Notes: generated by a model from the sequence alone, not told the origin. DNA of 64,000 bases from Symbiodinium natans (GCA_905221605.1 CAJNDS010000485.1:62001-126000), one strand, 5' to 3'; positions 35,536 to 48,715 are shown, numbered from the stretch's first letter. Numbers and translations: made by a program.

Positions 35536-35935
35536 AGCCCCGACCTTAGACACATCGCTTATGCCCGCCCTTTGGGGGGCGTCATGCTCCTGATGCGCCC
35601 CCGGGGTCCCGCCCCGGGAGCCGCTGATGCTCCTGATGCGCGCCTGGGGGTCCCGGGCTGGACCCGCTGATGCTCATGATGCGCGCCCTCTGGGGGCCTC
35701 CGTGGCGACGCAAAAAACCACGAAAAAAAAACCGTTCACCGGCGGCACGCGGGGGTCGGCGGCACTGGCGTCCGGCCTAATTCTGCTTCGCAGAAGGCCA
35801 GAGGCCAGCAAGGCTATTCCCGGGACGACCCGGGCTAAAAGGTCCGCATTTGCTCGGTCCTTTGGGGACCTCGCGCTGCCCGATTTAATGACTACCGCCA
35901 GTGCCGCCGACCCCTCAACCTGATGCTCCGCACAA
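35536..35935. other. GC-rich junction segment
   Basis: Contains three GC-rich blocks sharing GCTGATGCTCCTGATGCGCG-like words (35580-35690), then unique sequence to 35935. The longest frame, 35627-35923 (+), has no recognised domain and is Ala/Arg/Leu-rich, as expected of GC-rich non-coding DNA. No gene is supported. Confidence 0.45.
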
Positions 35936-38900
35936 ACCGGACAAGCATAAGGCCAGGGGACCAGGCATGAAAGTGCGGCCAGGGATGGGCATGAAAGTGC
36001 GGGCGGGCATGCACTGGGGCCCGGGGACCAGGCATGAAAGTGCGGCCAGGGATGTCTAGGCCATGATAAGAGCGGGTGGGAAGGACGGAGCAAGCGGGAA
36101 GGGCGGAGCGGGCGGGAAGAGCGGAGAGGGCGGGCGTGCACTGGGACCCTTTAAAGTCATCTGATCGGGTCTAGAGGCATAAGGCCAGGGAACCAGTGCG
36201 GCCAGGGATGTCTAGGCCATGGGGCAAACGGAGCGGGCAGGCATGCGCTGGGGCCCTTTAAAGTCATCTGAACGGGTCTAGAGGTATAGGGGACCAAGCA
36301 TGAAAGTGCGGTCAGGGATGTCTAGGCCATGGGGAGGCGGAGCGGGTGGCAAGGGCGGAGCAAGCGGGAAGAGCGGAGAGGGCGGGCATGCACTGGGGCC
36401 CTTTAAAGTCATCTGATCGGGTCTAGAAGCATAAGGCCAGGGGACCAGGCATGAAAGTGCGGCCAGGGATGTCTAGGCCATGATAAGAGCGGGTGGGAAG
36501 GACGGAGCAAGCGGGAAGGGCGGAGCGGGCGGGAAGAGCGGAGAGGGCGGGCGTGCACTGGGGTCCTTTTTTGTCATCTGATCGGGTCTAGAGGCATAAG
36601 GCCAGGGAACCAGTGCGGCCAGGGATGTTTAGGCCATGGGGAGGCGGAGCGGGCGGGAAGGGCGGAGCAAGCGGGCAGGTGGAGCGGGCAGGCAAGCCAT
36701 CCGAACAGGCCTAGAGGCATAGGCCAGGGGACCAGGCATGAAAGTGCGGCCAGGGATATCTAGGCCATGGGGAGGCGGAGCAAGCGGCAAGGGCGGAGCA
36801 AGCGGGAAGAGAGGAGAGGGCGGGCGTGCACTGGGGCCCTTTAAAGTCATCTGATCGGGTCTAGAGGCATAAGGCCAGGGGACCAGGCATGAAAGTGCGG
36901 CCAGGGATGTCTAGGCCATGGGGAGGCAAAGCGGGCGGGAAGGGCGGAACAAGCGGGCAAACGGAGCGGGCAGGCATGCACTGGGGCCCTTTAAAATCAT
37001 CTGAACGGGTCTAGAGGCATAAGGCCAGGGGGCCAGGCATGAAAGCGCGGCCAGGGATGAGCATGAAAGTGCGGGCGGGCATGCACTGGGGCCCGGGGAC
37101 CAGGCTGAAAGTGCGGCCAGGGATGTCTAGGCCATGATAAGAGCGGGTGGGAAGGACGGAGCAAGCGGGAAGGGCGTGTGCTGGGGCCCTTTAAAGTCAT
37201 CTGATCGGGTCTAGAGGCATAAGGCCAGGGAACCAGTGCGGCCAGGGATGTCTAGGCCATGGGGAGGCGGAGCGGGCGGGAAGGGCGGAGCAAGCGGGCA
37301 GGCGGAGCGGGTAGGCGGCAAGCCATCCGAACAGGCCTAGAGCGGGCATGCGCTGGGGCCCTAGGCATAAGGCCAGGGGACCAGGCATGAATGCGGCCAG
37401 GGATGGGCATGAAAGTGCGGGGGGGCATGCACTGGGGCCCGGGGACCAGGCATGAAAGTGCGGCCAGGGATGTCTAGGCCATGTGATAAGAGCGGGTGGG
37501 AAGGACGGAGCAAGCGGGAAGGGCGGAGCGGGCGGGAAGAGCGAGAGGGCGGGCGTGCGCTGGGGCCCTTTAAAGTCATCTGATCGGGTCTAGAGGCGTA
37601 AGGCCAGGGAACCAGTGCGGCCAGGGATGTCTAGGCCATCCGTTTGCGAGCGGGCAGGCAGGCGCTGGGGCCCTTTAAAGTCATCTGAACGGGTCTAGAG
37701 GCGAGGCGGAGCGGGCGGCAAGGGCGGAGCAAGCGGGAAGAGCGGAGAGGGCGGGCATGCGCTGGGGCCCTTTAAAGTCATCTGATCGGGTCTAGAAACA
37801 TAAGGCCAGGGGACCAGGCATGAAAGTGCGGCCAGGGATGTCTAGGCCATGATAAGAGCGGGTGGGAAGGACGGAGCAAGCGGGAAGGGCGGAGCGGGCG
37901 GGAAGAGCGGAGGGGGGGCATGCACTGGGGCCCTTTAAAGTCATGATCGGGTCTAGAGGCATAAGGCCAGGGAACCAGTGCGGCCAGGGATGTCTAGGCC
38001 ATGGGGAGGCGGAGCGGGCGGGAAGGGCGGAGCAAGCGGGCAGGCGGAGCGGGCAGGTGGCAAGCCATCCGAACAGGCCTAGAGCGGGCATGCGCTGGGG
38101 CCCTTTAAAGTCATCTGATCGGGTCTAGAGGCATGAGGCCAGGGGACCAGGCATGAAAGTGCGGCCAGGGATGGGCATGAAAGTGCGGGGCGGGGCCCGG
38201 GGACCAGGCATGAAAGTGCGGCCAGGGATGTCTAGGCCATGATAAGAGCGGGTGGGAAGGACGGAGCAAGCGGGAAGGGCGGAGCGGGCGGGAAGAGCGG
38301 AGAGGGCGGGTGTGCGCTGGGGCCCTTTAAAGTCATCTGATCGGGTCTAGAGGCATAAGGCCAGGGAACCAGTGCGGCCAGGGATGTCTAGGCCGTGGGG
38401 AGGCGGAGCGGGCGGGAAGGGCGGAGCAAGCGGGCAGGCGGAGCGGGCAGGCAAGCCATCCGAACAGGCCTAGAGGCATAGGCCAGGGGACCAGGCATGA
38501 AAGTGCGGCCAGGGATATCTAGGCGGGCCTGCATTGGGGCCCGGACCGGCAGGCATGCGCTGGGGCCCTTTAAAGTCATCTGAACGGGTCTAGAGGCATA
38601 GGGGACCAAGCATGAAAGTGCGGCCAGGGATGTCTAGGCCATGGAGGCGGAGCGGGCGGCAAGGGCGGAGAGAGCGGAGAGGGCGGGCGTGCACTGGGCC
38701 CCTTTAAAGTCATCTGATCGGGTCTAGAAACATAAGGCCAGGGGACCAGGCATGAAAGTGCGGCCAGGGATGTCTAGGCCATGATAAGAGCGGGTGGGAA
38801 GGACGGAGCAAGCGGGAAGGGCGGAGCGGGCGGGAAGAGCGGAGAGCGTGCACTGGGGCCCTTTAAAGTCATCTGATCGGGTCTAGAGGCATAAGGCCAG

Positions 38901-41900
38901 GGAACCAGTGCGGCCAGGGATGTCTAGGCCATGGGGAGGCGCAGCGGCGGGAAGGGCGGAGCAAGCGGGCAGGCGGAGCGGGCAGGCAAGCCATCCGAAC
39001 AGGCCTCGGGCATGCACTGGGGCCCTTTAAAGTCATCTGATCGGATCTAGAGGCATAAGGCCAGGGGACCAGGCATGAAAGTGCGGTCAGGGATGGGCAT
39101 GAAAGTGCGGGCGGGCCTGCGCTGGGGCCCGGGGACCAGGCATGAAAGTGCGGCCAGGGATGTCTAGGCCATGATAAGAGCGGGTGGGAAGGACGGAGCA
39201 AGCGGGAAGGGCGGAGCGGGCGGGAAGAGCGGAGAGGGCGGGCGTGCACTGGGGCCCTTTAAAGTCATCTGATCGGGTCTAGAGGCATAAGGCCAGGGAA
39301 CCAGTGCGGCCAGGGATGTCTAGGCCATGGGCAGGCGGAGCGGGTGGGAAGGGCGGAGCAAGGCGGAGCGGGCAGGCAAGCCATCCGAACAGGCCTAGAG
39401 CGGGCATGCGCTGGGGCCCTTTAAAGTCATCTGATCGGGTCTAGAGGCATAAGGCCAGGGGGCCAGGCATGAAAGTGCGGCCAGGGATGGGCATGAAAGT
39501 GCGGAGGGCGGGCATGGGGCCCGGGGACCAGGCATGAAAGTGCGCCCATGGATGTCTAGGCCATGATAAGAGCGGGTGGGAAGGACGGAGCTAGCGGGAA
39601 GGGCGGAGCGGGCGGGAAGAGCGAGGGCGGGCGTGCACTGCGGCCCTTTAAAGTCATCTGATCGGATCTCTGGAGGCATGAGGCCAGGGAACCAGTGCGG
39701 AAGGGCGGAGCAAGCGGGCTGGGGCTATGGGCCCATGAGGGAAGGGCGGAGGGGGCAAGCATGCACTGCGGCCCTTGGCGGAGCGGGCGGGAAGGGGGGC
39801 ATGCACTGGGGCCCTTTAACGTCAGCTTATCAAGAGAGGGGCATGGGACCAGGGAGCATGGAGCCATGGGACCATAGGGCCATGGGGCCGTGAGCCAACG
39901 GGCGGGAAGGGGAAGGAACGCGGAGGGGGCGGGCATGCACTGGGACCCTTTAAAGTCAGCTTATCGAAGAAAGGCGTGGGGCCAGAAAGATGGAGTCATG
40001 GGGCCATGGGGCCATGGGGTCATGAGGTATGGGGGAAGGGCCCTTTAAAGTCAGCGCAAAGCCAGCTCATAGAAGAGAGGGGCATGGGGTCAGGGGGCTA
40101 GAGCCACGGGACCATGGGGCCATGGAGGCCCTTTTATGGGACCATGGCGCCATGGGGCCATGAGCCATGGCGGGCGGAGCGGGCGGGAAGGGCGGGAAAG
40201 GGCGGGAAGGCCGGAGGAGGGGGCGGGCATGCACTGGGGCCCTTTAAAGTCAGCTTATCGAAGAAAGGCGTGGGGGGAAGAGCGGAGAGGGCGGGCATGC
40301 ACTGGGGCCCTTTAAAATCATCTGATCGGGTCTAGAAACATAAGGCCAGGGGACCAGGCACGAAAGTGCGGCCAGGGATGTCTAGGCCATGATAAGAGCG
40401 GGTGGGAAGGACGGAGCAAGCGGGAAGGGCGGAGCGGGCGGGAAGAGGCATAAGGCCAGGGGACCAGGCATGAAAGTGCGGCCAGGGATGAGCATGAAAG
40501 GGGCGGGCATGCACTGGGGCCCGGGGACCAGGCATGAAAGTGCGGCCAGGGATGTCTAGGCCATGATAAGAGCGGGTGGGAAGGACGGAGCAAGCGGGAA
40601 GGGCGGAGCGGGCGGGAAGAGCGGAGAGGGCGGGCGTGTGCTGGGGCTCTAGAGGCATACGGCCAGGGAACCAGTGCGGCCAGGGATGTCTAGGCCATGG
40701 GGAGGCGGAGCGGGCGGGAAGGGCGGAGCAAGCGGGCAGGCGGAGCGGGCAGGCAAGCCATCCGATCAGGCCTACAACCATAGGCCAGGGGACCAGGCAT
40801 GAAAGTGCGGCCAGGGATATCTAGGCGGGCATGCATTGGGGCCCGGAGCGGGCAGGCATGCACTGGGGCCCTTTAAAGTCATCTGAACGGGTCTAGAGGC
40901 ATAGGGGACCAAGCGTGAAAGTGCGGCCAGGGATGTCTAGGCCATGGGGAGGCGGAGCGGGCGGCAAGGGCGGAGCAAGCGGGAAGAGCGGAGAGGGCGG
41001 GCATGCACTGGGCCCCTTTAAAGTCATCTGATCGGGTCTAGAAACATAAGGCCAGGGGACCAGGCATGAAAGTGCGGCCAGGGATGTCTAGGCCATGATA
41101 AGAGCGGGTGGGAAGGACGGAGCAAGCGGGAAGGGCGGAGCGGGCGGGAAGAGCGGAGAGGGCGGGCGTGCACTGGGGCCCTTTAAAGTCATCTGATCGG
41201 GTCTAGAGGCATAGGGCCAGTTTTATGGGACCATGGCGCCATGGGGCCATGAGCCACGGGCGGGAAGGGCGGGAAGGGCGGGAAGGGCGGAGGAGGGGGC
41301 GGGCATGCACTGGGGCCCTTGAAAGTCAGCTTATCGAAGAAAGGTGTGGGGGGAGGAGCGGAGAGGGCGGGCATGCACTGGGGCCCTTTAAAGTCATCTG
41401 ATCGGGTCTAGAAACATAAGGCCAGGGGACCAGGCATGAAAGTGCGGCCAGGGATGTCTAGGCCATGATAAGAGCGGGTGGGAAGGACGGAGCAAGCGGG
41501 AAGGGCGGAGCGGGCGGGAAGAGCGGGGAGGGCGGACGTGCACTGGGGCCCTTTAAAGTCATGATCGGGTCTAGAGGCATAAGGCCGGGAACCAGTGCGG
41601 CCAGGGATGTCTAGGCCATGGGGAGGCGGAGCGGGCGGGAAGGGCGGAGCAAGCAGGCAGGCGGAGCGGGCAGGCCAGCCATCCGAACAGGCCTAGAGCG
41701 GGCATGCGCTGGGGCCCTTTAAAGTCATCTGATCGGGTCTAGAGGCATAAGGCCAGGGGACCAGGCATGAAAGTGCGGCCAGGGATGAGCATGAAAGTGC
41801 GGGCGGGCATGCGCTGGGGCCCGGGGACCAGGCTGAAAGTGCGGCCAGGGATGTCTAGGCCATGATAAGAGCGGGTGGGAAGGACGGAGCAAGCGGGAAG

Positions 41901-44400
41901 GGCGGAGCGGGCGGGAAGAGCGGAGAGGGCGGGCGTGCGCTGGGGCCCTTTAAAGTCATCTGATCGGGTCTAGAGGCATAAGGCCAGGGAACCAGTGCGG
42001 CGAGGGATGTCTAGGCCATGGGGAGGCGGAGCGGGCGGGAAGGGCGGAGCAAGCGGGCAGGCGGAGCGGGCAGGCAAGCCATCCGAACAGGCCTAGAGGC
42101 ATAATAGGCCAGGGGACCAGGCATGAAAGTGCGGCCAGGGATATCTAGGCGGGCATGCATTGCGGCCCGGAGCGGGCAGGCATGCACCGGGCCCCTCCAA
42201 ATTCATCTGAACGGGTCTAGAGGCATAGGGGACCAAGCGTGAAAGTGCGGCCAGGCCATGGGGAGGCGGAGCGGGCGGCAAGGGCGGAGCAAGCGGGAAG
42301 AGCGGAGAGGGCGGGCATGCACTGGGCCCCTTTAAAGTCATCTGATCGGGTCTAGAAACATAAGGCCAGGGGACCAGGCATGAAAGTGCGGCCAGGGATG
42401 TCTAGGCCATGATAAGAGCGGGTGGGAAGGACGGAGCAAGCGGGAAGGGCGGAGCGGGCGGGAAGAGCGGAGAGGGCGGGCGTGCACTGGGGCCCTTTAT
42501 AAAGTCATCTGATCGGGTCTAGAGGCATAAGGCCAGGGAACCAGTGCGGCCAGGGATGTCTAGGCCATGGGGAGGCGGGCGGGAAGGGCGGAGCAAGCGG
42601 GCAAGCGGAGCGGGCAGGCAAGCCATCCGAACAGGCCTCGGGCATGCACTGGGGCCCTTTAAAGTCATCTGATCGGGTCTAGAGGCGTAAGGCCAGGGGA
42701 CCAGGCATGAAAGTGCGGCCAGGGATGGGCATGAAAGTGCGGGCGGGCCTGCGCTGGGGCCCGGGGACCAGGCATGAAAGTGCGGCCAGGGATGTCTAGG
42801 CCATGATAAGAGCGGGTGGGAAGGACGGAGCAAGCGGGAAGGGCGGAGCGGGCGGGAAGAGCGGAGAGGGCGGGCGTGCACTGGGGCCCTTTAAAGTCAT
42901 CTGATCGGGTCTAGAGGCATAAGGCCAGGGAACCAGTGCGGCCAGGGATACCATGGGGAGGCGGAGCGGGCGGGAAGGGCGGAGCAAGCGGGCAGGCTCC
43001 ATGCACTGGGCCCCTTTAAAGTCATCTGATCGGGTCTAGAAACATAAGGCCAGGGGACCAGGCATGAAAGTGCGGCCAGGGATGTCTAGGCCATGATAAG
43101 AGCGGGTGGGAAGGACGGAGCAAGCGGGAAGGGCGGAGCGGGCGGGAAGAGCGGAAAGGGCGGGCGTGCACTGGGGCCCTTTAAAGTCATCTGATCGGAT
43201 CTCTAGAGGCATGAGGCCAGGGAACCAGTGTGGCCAGGGATGTCTAGGCCATGGGGAGGCGGAGCGAACGGGAAGGGCGGAGCAAGCGGGCTGGGGCTAT
43301 GGGCCCATGAGCCATGGGCGGGAAAGGCGGGAAGGGCGGAGGGGCCAAACGTGCACTGGGGCCCTTTTATGGGACCATGAGGCGGAGCGGGCGGGAAGGG
43401 CGGGAAGGGCGGGAAGGGCGGAGGGGGCGGGCATGCACTGGGGCCCTTTAAAGTCAGCTTGTCAAGAGAGGGGCATGGGACCAGGGAGCATGGAGCCATG
43501 GGACCATAGGGCCATGGGGCCGTGAGCCATGGCGGGCGGAACGGGCGCGAAGGGGAAGGAACGGCTGGAGGGGGCGGGCATGCACTGGGGCCAGGGGACC
43601 AGGCATGAAAGTGCGGCCACGGGCAGGCAAGCCATCCGAACAGGCCTAGAGCGGGCTACACGGGCATGCACTGGGGCCCTTTAAAGTCATCTGATCGGGT
43701 CTAGAGGCAGAAGGCCAGGGGACCAGGCATGAAAGTGCGGCCAGGGATGGGCATGAAAGTGCGGGTGGGAAGGACGAGCAAGCGGGAAGGGCGGAGCGGG
43801 CGGGAAGAGCGGAGAGGGCGGGCGTGCACTGGGGCCCTTTAAAGCCATCTGATCGGATCTCTAGAGGCATGAGGCCAGGGAACCAGTGCGGCCAGGGATG
43901 TCTAGGCCATGGGACCATGAGGCGGAGCGGGCGGGAAGGGCGGGAAGGGCGGAGGGGGCGGGCATGCCTTTAAAGTCAGCTTATCAAGAGAGGGGCATGG
44001 GACCAGGGAGCATGGAGCCATGGGACCATAGGGCCATGGGGCCGTGAGCCATGGCCCTTTATGGGACCATGAGGCCATGGACCCATGAGGCATGGCGGGC
44101 GGAGCGGGCGGGAAGGGGAAGGGCCCTTTACAGTCAGCACGAAGCCAGCTCATAGAACAAAGGAGCATGGGGCCAGGAGTGGGCCAGGGGGCATGGAGCC
44201 CCGTGGTCGGGCGGGCATGCCATGGGACCATGGGGCCAGTGGGCGGAGGGCCAGGGGCATGGAGCCATGGGACCATGCGGAGCCATGGTGGGCAGAGCGG
44301 GCGGGAAGGGTGGAGGGGGCAGGCATGCACTGAAGGGCGGGAAGGGCGGGAAGGGCGGGGCACGGACTGGGGCCTTTAAAGTCAGCTTCAGGTGCGGGGT
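35936..44400. repeat. G-rich strand-asymmetric satellite, about 8.5 kb
   Basis: A composite tandem array with monomers of roughly 110-165 bp. Recurrent blocks are TCTAGAGGCATAAGGCCAGG, GGACCAGGCATGAAAGTGCG, GGCCAGGGATGTCTAGGCCA, GGGCGGGAAGGGCGGAG and CCCTTTAAAGTCATCTGATC. Block order and number vary between monomers. A second subfamily based on GGGACCATGGGGCCATG interrupts it at about 39690-40260, 41220-41350 and 43260-44400. The plus strand is far richer in G than C. Pro/His/Ser-rich minus-strand frames are repeat artefacts. Confidence 0.92.
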
Positions 44401-44459
44401 TACGCCGACGCCATGGGGTCTTCACTAGCGCCTCCCCCGCTCAAAGCTGGGGTCGGCGG

Positions 44460-46440
44460 ATAATGGAGATTCGATCTAACATAATATATATCTCAAATTT
44501 CATAAATATTCTCATGCAAGAAACGATCATTAATTCCTTGATTCTCATCCATAGATTCTTGTGCTGGACGACATTTTTATAAGATATGAAAGAGTCCCCA
44601 TTGAATATCGATCGATTCAAATCTCAATTTATCCTCTCCAAAGGAGAATTCATAATTCGATCGTATTCTATTGCTTCATAAGAAATAGATTCAAAATCCA
44701 AATTCTGAACGATCCCGATATTTGTGTCCGATCTATGCGGTGGCAAGCCCATCCGAGCCCGATATGATCGAATTGAAATGAGAAATCATGAATAGAGATA
44801 TCCAAAGCAAACGAAGACATTTCTAATGATATTAAGAATATCTATCGGATATCTATTCTTCGTATTTGATAATAGATGCGCAATTTCCCATCATGACCTC
44901 ATTCCATTCCCCATCGCGTCCCCCATAGGTCGATTCAAAATCGTATTCCATAAAAATCCTAAATCGAATCCATTTCGTAATCATAATATTCAACATAATT
45001 TCACGATTCTTCCAAATCCAGATATTATATTTCATTTATAGCTATCGATCTTCCAAATCGAGATGATTTCCGAATTTAAATATATAAAGAATTAATCGAT
45101 TGATCTATGCTCTAGAATAATCAATATAATAATTAATCGCCCCTCAATATTCATAGGATCTTAAATATTATCCTCCTCTTTTTTTTGAAGATTTTTCTTA
45201 AAATCAAATTTAATAATGATCATCGAAAACTCATAATTCGAAGAATTCATGGACTTTTTTTCTCTAAGATATAAATCTCCTGAAATTCACATTATTATCT
45301 AAATAATATATTTGAATATATATATATATATATGTCTTTTTCAAATTTCTTTCAAAAAAATCGAATTCCTCTTTCCAAGAAACTACTTCATTCTTTATTC
45401 TCATGCATACGATCAATCATAAGCAACAATTGGCGCATCTATCTATTCTTCGAAGATATCCCTATCACACCTTGAAATCCTAATTCTCACATCTTATTCA
45501 TAATTTTCTCTTCATCTTGATCCTATATCACCCTCGTATCTTCGATCTATTCATCCATCAAATCTTAAAATCCATTCTAATTCATGATCATGATGAATAT
45601 TTCTCCACTTTTGAAAGGATATATAAATATGATACATGACTCCCACCAAATGAAATTCATATCATACGACGACATATACGCACCAATCAATGAAAGGGAA
45701 TCCATATCCAAGAAAATAAGAAAGCTTTCGAATTCTCCAAGATACCTCGATACGTTTAATAATCCCCCACCACACCCAATTACTCCCAAACGCGGAAATC
45801 CTTGCAACCATGATATTTTATAGAGATGCCTAATGGACACGGCGTAATGAGGGCGTCACGGCAGGTTCTTGCAATGACCTTTTGCTACAAGGAACAATGG
45901 TCCCCAATGAATCATGAAATATATCATTCAGAGAGATATCTGGGATTCAATCTCCAAGGAAGAATATATATTTTCAATACATTTCAATTCTTTCTCCAAA
46001 TAGGACGATTCCTCTCGTAATTGACCTTTTGGAAAAGGACGATATCTGCGAGCGTAATTCGAAGGAATCTGATCATGATATCTTTATTTTCGAAAATATT
46101 CTCTGATCGGGATATGTCCTATCACAACTGATTCTTGATTTTTGATCTAAGGACGATACCTGCGAATATTTTTTTGAAGACGTCCTATATTTTCTATTAT
46201 TCTATCATGATTATTATGATTCATCTATGAGCGCCAGATTCTAGGATTCTGTTTGACCTAGCTTATTCTCCCGTCTTTATCGGGATAATTGAATCATATT
46301 GAATCATTTGGGATATAATTCAAGATTTTGACTATATACGTTCTCTTGCTATTTATGAATAGGCACGACTTTCCAAAAATCCTTTCCCACTCTTATTTAA
46401 AATAAACTGATAAGGACTTTTCATATGAATCCCCATATAA
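44460..46440. other. AT-rich domain 2, left part
   Basis: Very AT-rich with small GC-richer patches (for example 45830-45880). No gene is recognised and no mitochondrial cox1, cob or cox3 sequence was identified. The segment 45650-45790 is a diverged copy of 48278-48415. Confidence 0.55.
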
Positions 46441-46523
46441 ATATCCCAAATATAATAATTCCCGAAATATATATTCCCTCAATATTTGCTGGCCACCCAT
46501 AACATTATGAGATATATTGATGA

Positions 46524-46746
46524 ATAAGGAAATCCAAAAATCCATCCAAAAATATATTTTCCAAAAAATTTTATCCAAAATTTCATGATCCAAAAACGCA
46601 TATCCAAAAACGTATATCCAAAAATATATAATCCAAAAATGCATATCCAAAAATATATATTCCGAAAATATATATCCATATCCAAAAATGCATAATCCAA
46701 AATCATTTTTCCAAAAATTCATATCCAAAAAGATATCTTCCAAAAA
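46524..46746. repeat. 16-bp AT-rich minisatellite
   Basis: About 14 imperfect units of ATATCCAAAAATATAT and close variants (CATATCCAAAAACG, TTCCAAAAAG). The aromatic-rich minus-strand frame across it simply reflects the repeat. The array ends exactly where the MITE-like element starts, and a related AAAAAGATATATC motif reappears on the element's other side. Confidence 0.85.
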
Positions 46747-46751
46747 GAGCC

Positions 46752-47316
46752 GGGCGCGGGATTTAAGACGTCCCTTGGTTTTAATTTAGAAAAGAGCGAT
46801 TTCTGGTGTTCAAAGGCGATTTTTGTTTCCCGGAATCGGGTGTTTACCATAAGATCAGGTAATTAGGCTGAATATGTAGGCCCTGCTCCCGGCATAGGTG
46901 TGTTTGGTAAGTCTTAAGTGCCGTGTCGTTGATCAGTTGTTTGGATTTCAGGGGTTGGAATTTCATTGGATTGAATTAGGCTTGCAAGTGTGAGGCTCCA
47001 GGCCCAGTGTTTCGACCACACTAAATGATCAGCATCGCAACATATCACACATCATCATCTTCAATGGTGTGAAGCTGCTGTCGGAGAAATGAGCGAAGAA
47101 CCCAGATCTTAAATATTCGACCGTATTAAAGAGCTCAAGAAGAGGTAATTTGGGAGGTTCTAATCATGAAAGCCTAATGAAAAGCAACAACGAGGCCTTG
47201 TCGGAGCAGAATCTGTCTTGAGTCTCTAAGGAACCCGATTCAGACGGCAAATACAAGAAAAACTACACTTCGTAGACAATCACAGGGAAATAAGGGGCGT
47301 CTTGAATCCCGCGCCC
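46752..47316. mobile_element. MITE-like non-autonomous DNA element (565 bp)
   Basis: The ends are 25-bp terminal inverted repeats, 46752-46776 and 47292-47316, starting GGGCGCGGGATT and continuing AAGACG then CCCTT, with only two T/C mismatches. Directly outside both ends lies GCC, a candidate 3-bp target-site duplication. Beyond that both sides carry CAAAAAGA of the host minisatellite. The interior has no sizeable ORF and is less AT-rich than its surroundings. Length, inverted repeats and lack of a transposase fit a MITE. A 3-bp duplication would be compatible with PIF/Harbinger-type or CACTA-type transposition, but the superfamily is not determined. Confidence 0.72.
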
Positions 47317-47320
47317 GCCC

Positions 47321-48715
47321 AAAAAGATATATCAAAAAAGTATATTCTCTCCACTCGTTGCACCCAACTGCTCACCCACCCCTCGCCCTATCCAAGACAA
47401 GTGGTCCTCCCCCCTCCATGAGCCGTCGCCGACTCGTGCATTTTTTGATAAATATTTCTGGGACGTGCGTTTTCGGACATATATGTTTAGATATATTTTT
47501 CCGAATATAGATTTTGCAACGATTTCAGCAAATAAGAATACGAAATATCTCAGGCAAAATGCAAAAAAATGATCAGAACAATGAAGATTCCCAAATGAAA
47601 TCTATCAAACATGAGATAATCTGCCGATATCGAAATAATATTCTAATGAGACGAACCATTATTTCAATCTCCATAAAATATCCATCTTATTCAAGAATTA
47701 TTTTCGACCCATTATCCACAGCCTACAAAAATTCAAATAATTCTAAGAAAATATCGACGATATCAAAATCCATATATTCTCTTAGCCTTACAATCTCTAT
47801 TCCCAAGTCATCGGAGCTGAACCCTTAACAATCTTAACGTAAAATGAATTATGTGTCCAAAAACTATAAAGAACGAGAGATGAATTCCATTCCAATAAAA
47901 TGAATAGAATAAATGGTCGAAAAAAATCCATTTCCAAACCTTCGAAAATCTAATATCTATATAGAAAATAGATTAATGATTTCGAGGGGACCCATCGATT
48001 CCATCGACGACATATTCGCCTATTGAATAGAAGAAGACGTATGCCAAAGCTTTGAAGAAATACGGGCAAACAAAAGATCTAATTAATTTCGGGATCCCTT
48101 TATTGAATTCTGAGAGCCTGACGCGCGAGCCTGGAGGACACCAACTTATCTAATAAGAATTGAACGAATGATGAAGCTTGAAAATAAGATTTAGGGATTC
48201 CCGCTTAAGATTTAGGATCTTGGTGCCTGAAGGGATAAGGTTTCCAAATTCGAATCCGGAAATTTATTCCATAAATGAAATTCATCCCCCAGGCATTATG
48301 TGCCCAAACAAATGAAAGGGGATCCTCATCCATGAGAGCAAAAAGAATTTCGAATTCTCCAAGACGCCTCGACGTGCTCAAAAGTCCGTCATCATCCCCA
48401 ATTATAAGTCATCCCATAAAGACGAAAAAAGAATAAGAAGAACCGAAGCTAAATGCAAAGAATCAAAAATGAGACGAACCACCATTTCAAAAAATATTCT
48501 GATGAGACGAAATATGATTTCAATTTCCTCCAATAATATCCATCGTATTCAAGAAATAGGTTCGATCCATGATCTTGCGCGAGGGACATCCTATAAAGAA
48601 TTCGAATGAAAAAGAAAATTCATGAATCATTCATATAGATCCAAGAAGGTTACGATGATATCAAGACATTAGGCTTAGATAGCCCTATGGAAGCCCCTCT
48701 ATAAATCGAAATTCA
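47321..48715. other. AT-rich domain 2, right part
   Basis: AT-rich, no convincing gene. A frame at 47514-47828 (+) is Ile/Asn/Ser-rich as expected of AT-rich DNA and has no domain. About 47637-47715 and 48492-48575 are diverged copies of each other, sharing AATATTCT-ATGAGACGAA and TATTCAAGAA. A second diverged pair links 48278-48415 to 45650-45790. Confidence 0.55.

Noticed and set aside
35674..44425. Pro/His/Ser-rich minus-strand and Gly/Arg-rich plus-strand ORFs in the G-rich satellite
   Set aside because: Repeat-encoded frames that change with monomer indels, with no conserved start or domain.
46393..46743. Aromatic-rich 116-codon minus-strand ORF
   Set aside because: Direct translation of the 16-bp AT-rich minisatellite.
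44460..48715. AT-rich domains as inserted organellar DNA
   Set aside because: No cox1, cob, cox3, rRNA fragment or plastid minicircle core was recognised. Word composition and internal duplications suggest a nuclear repeat-derived domain.
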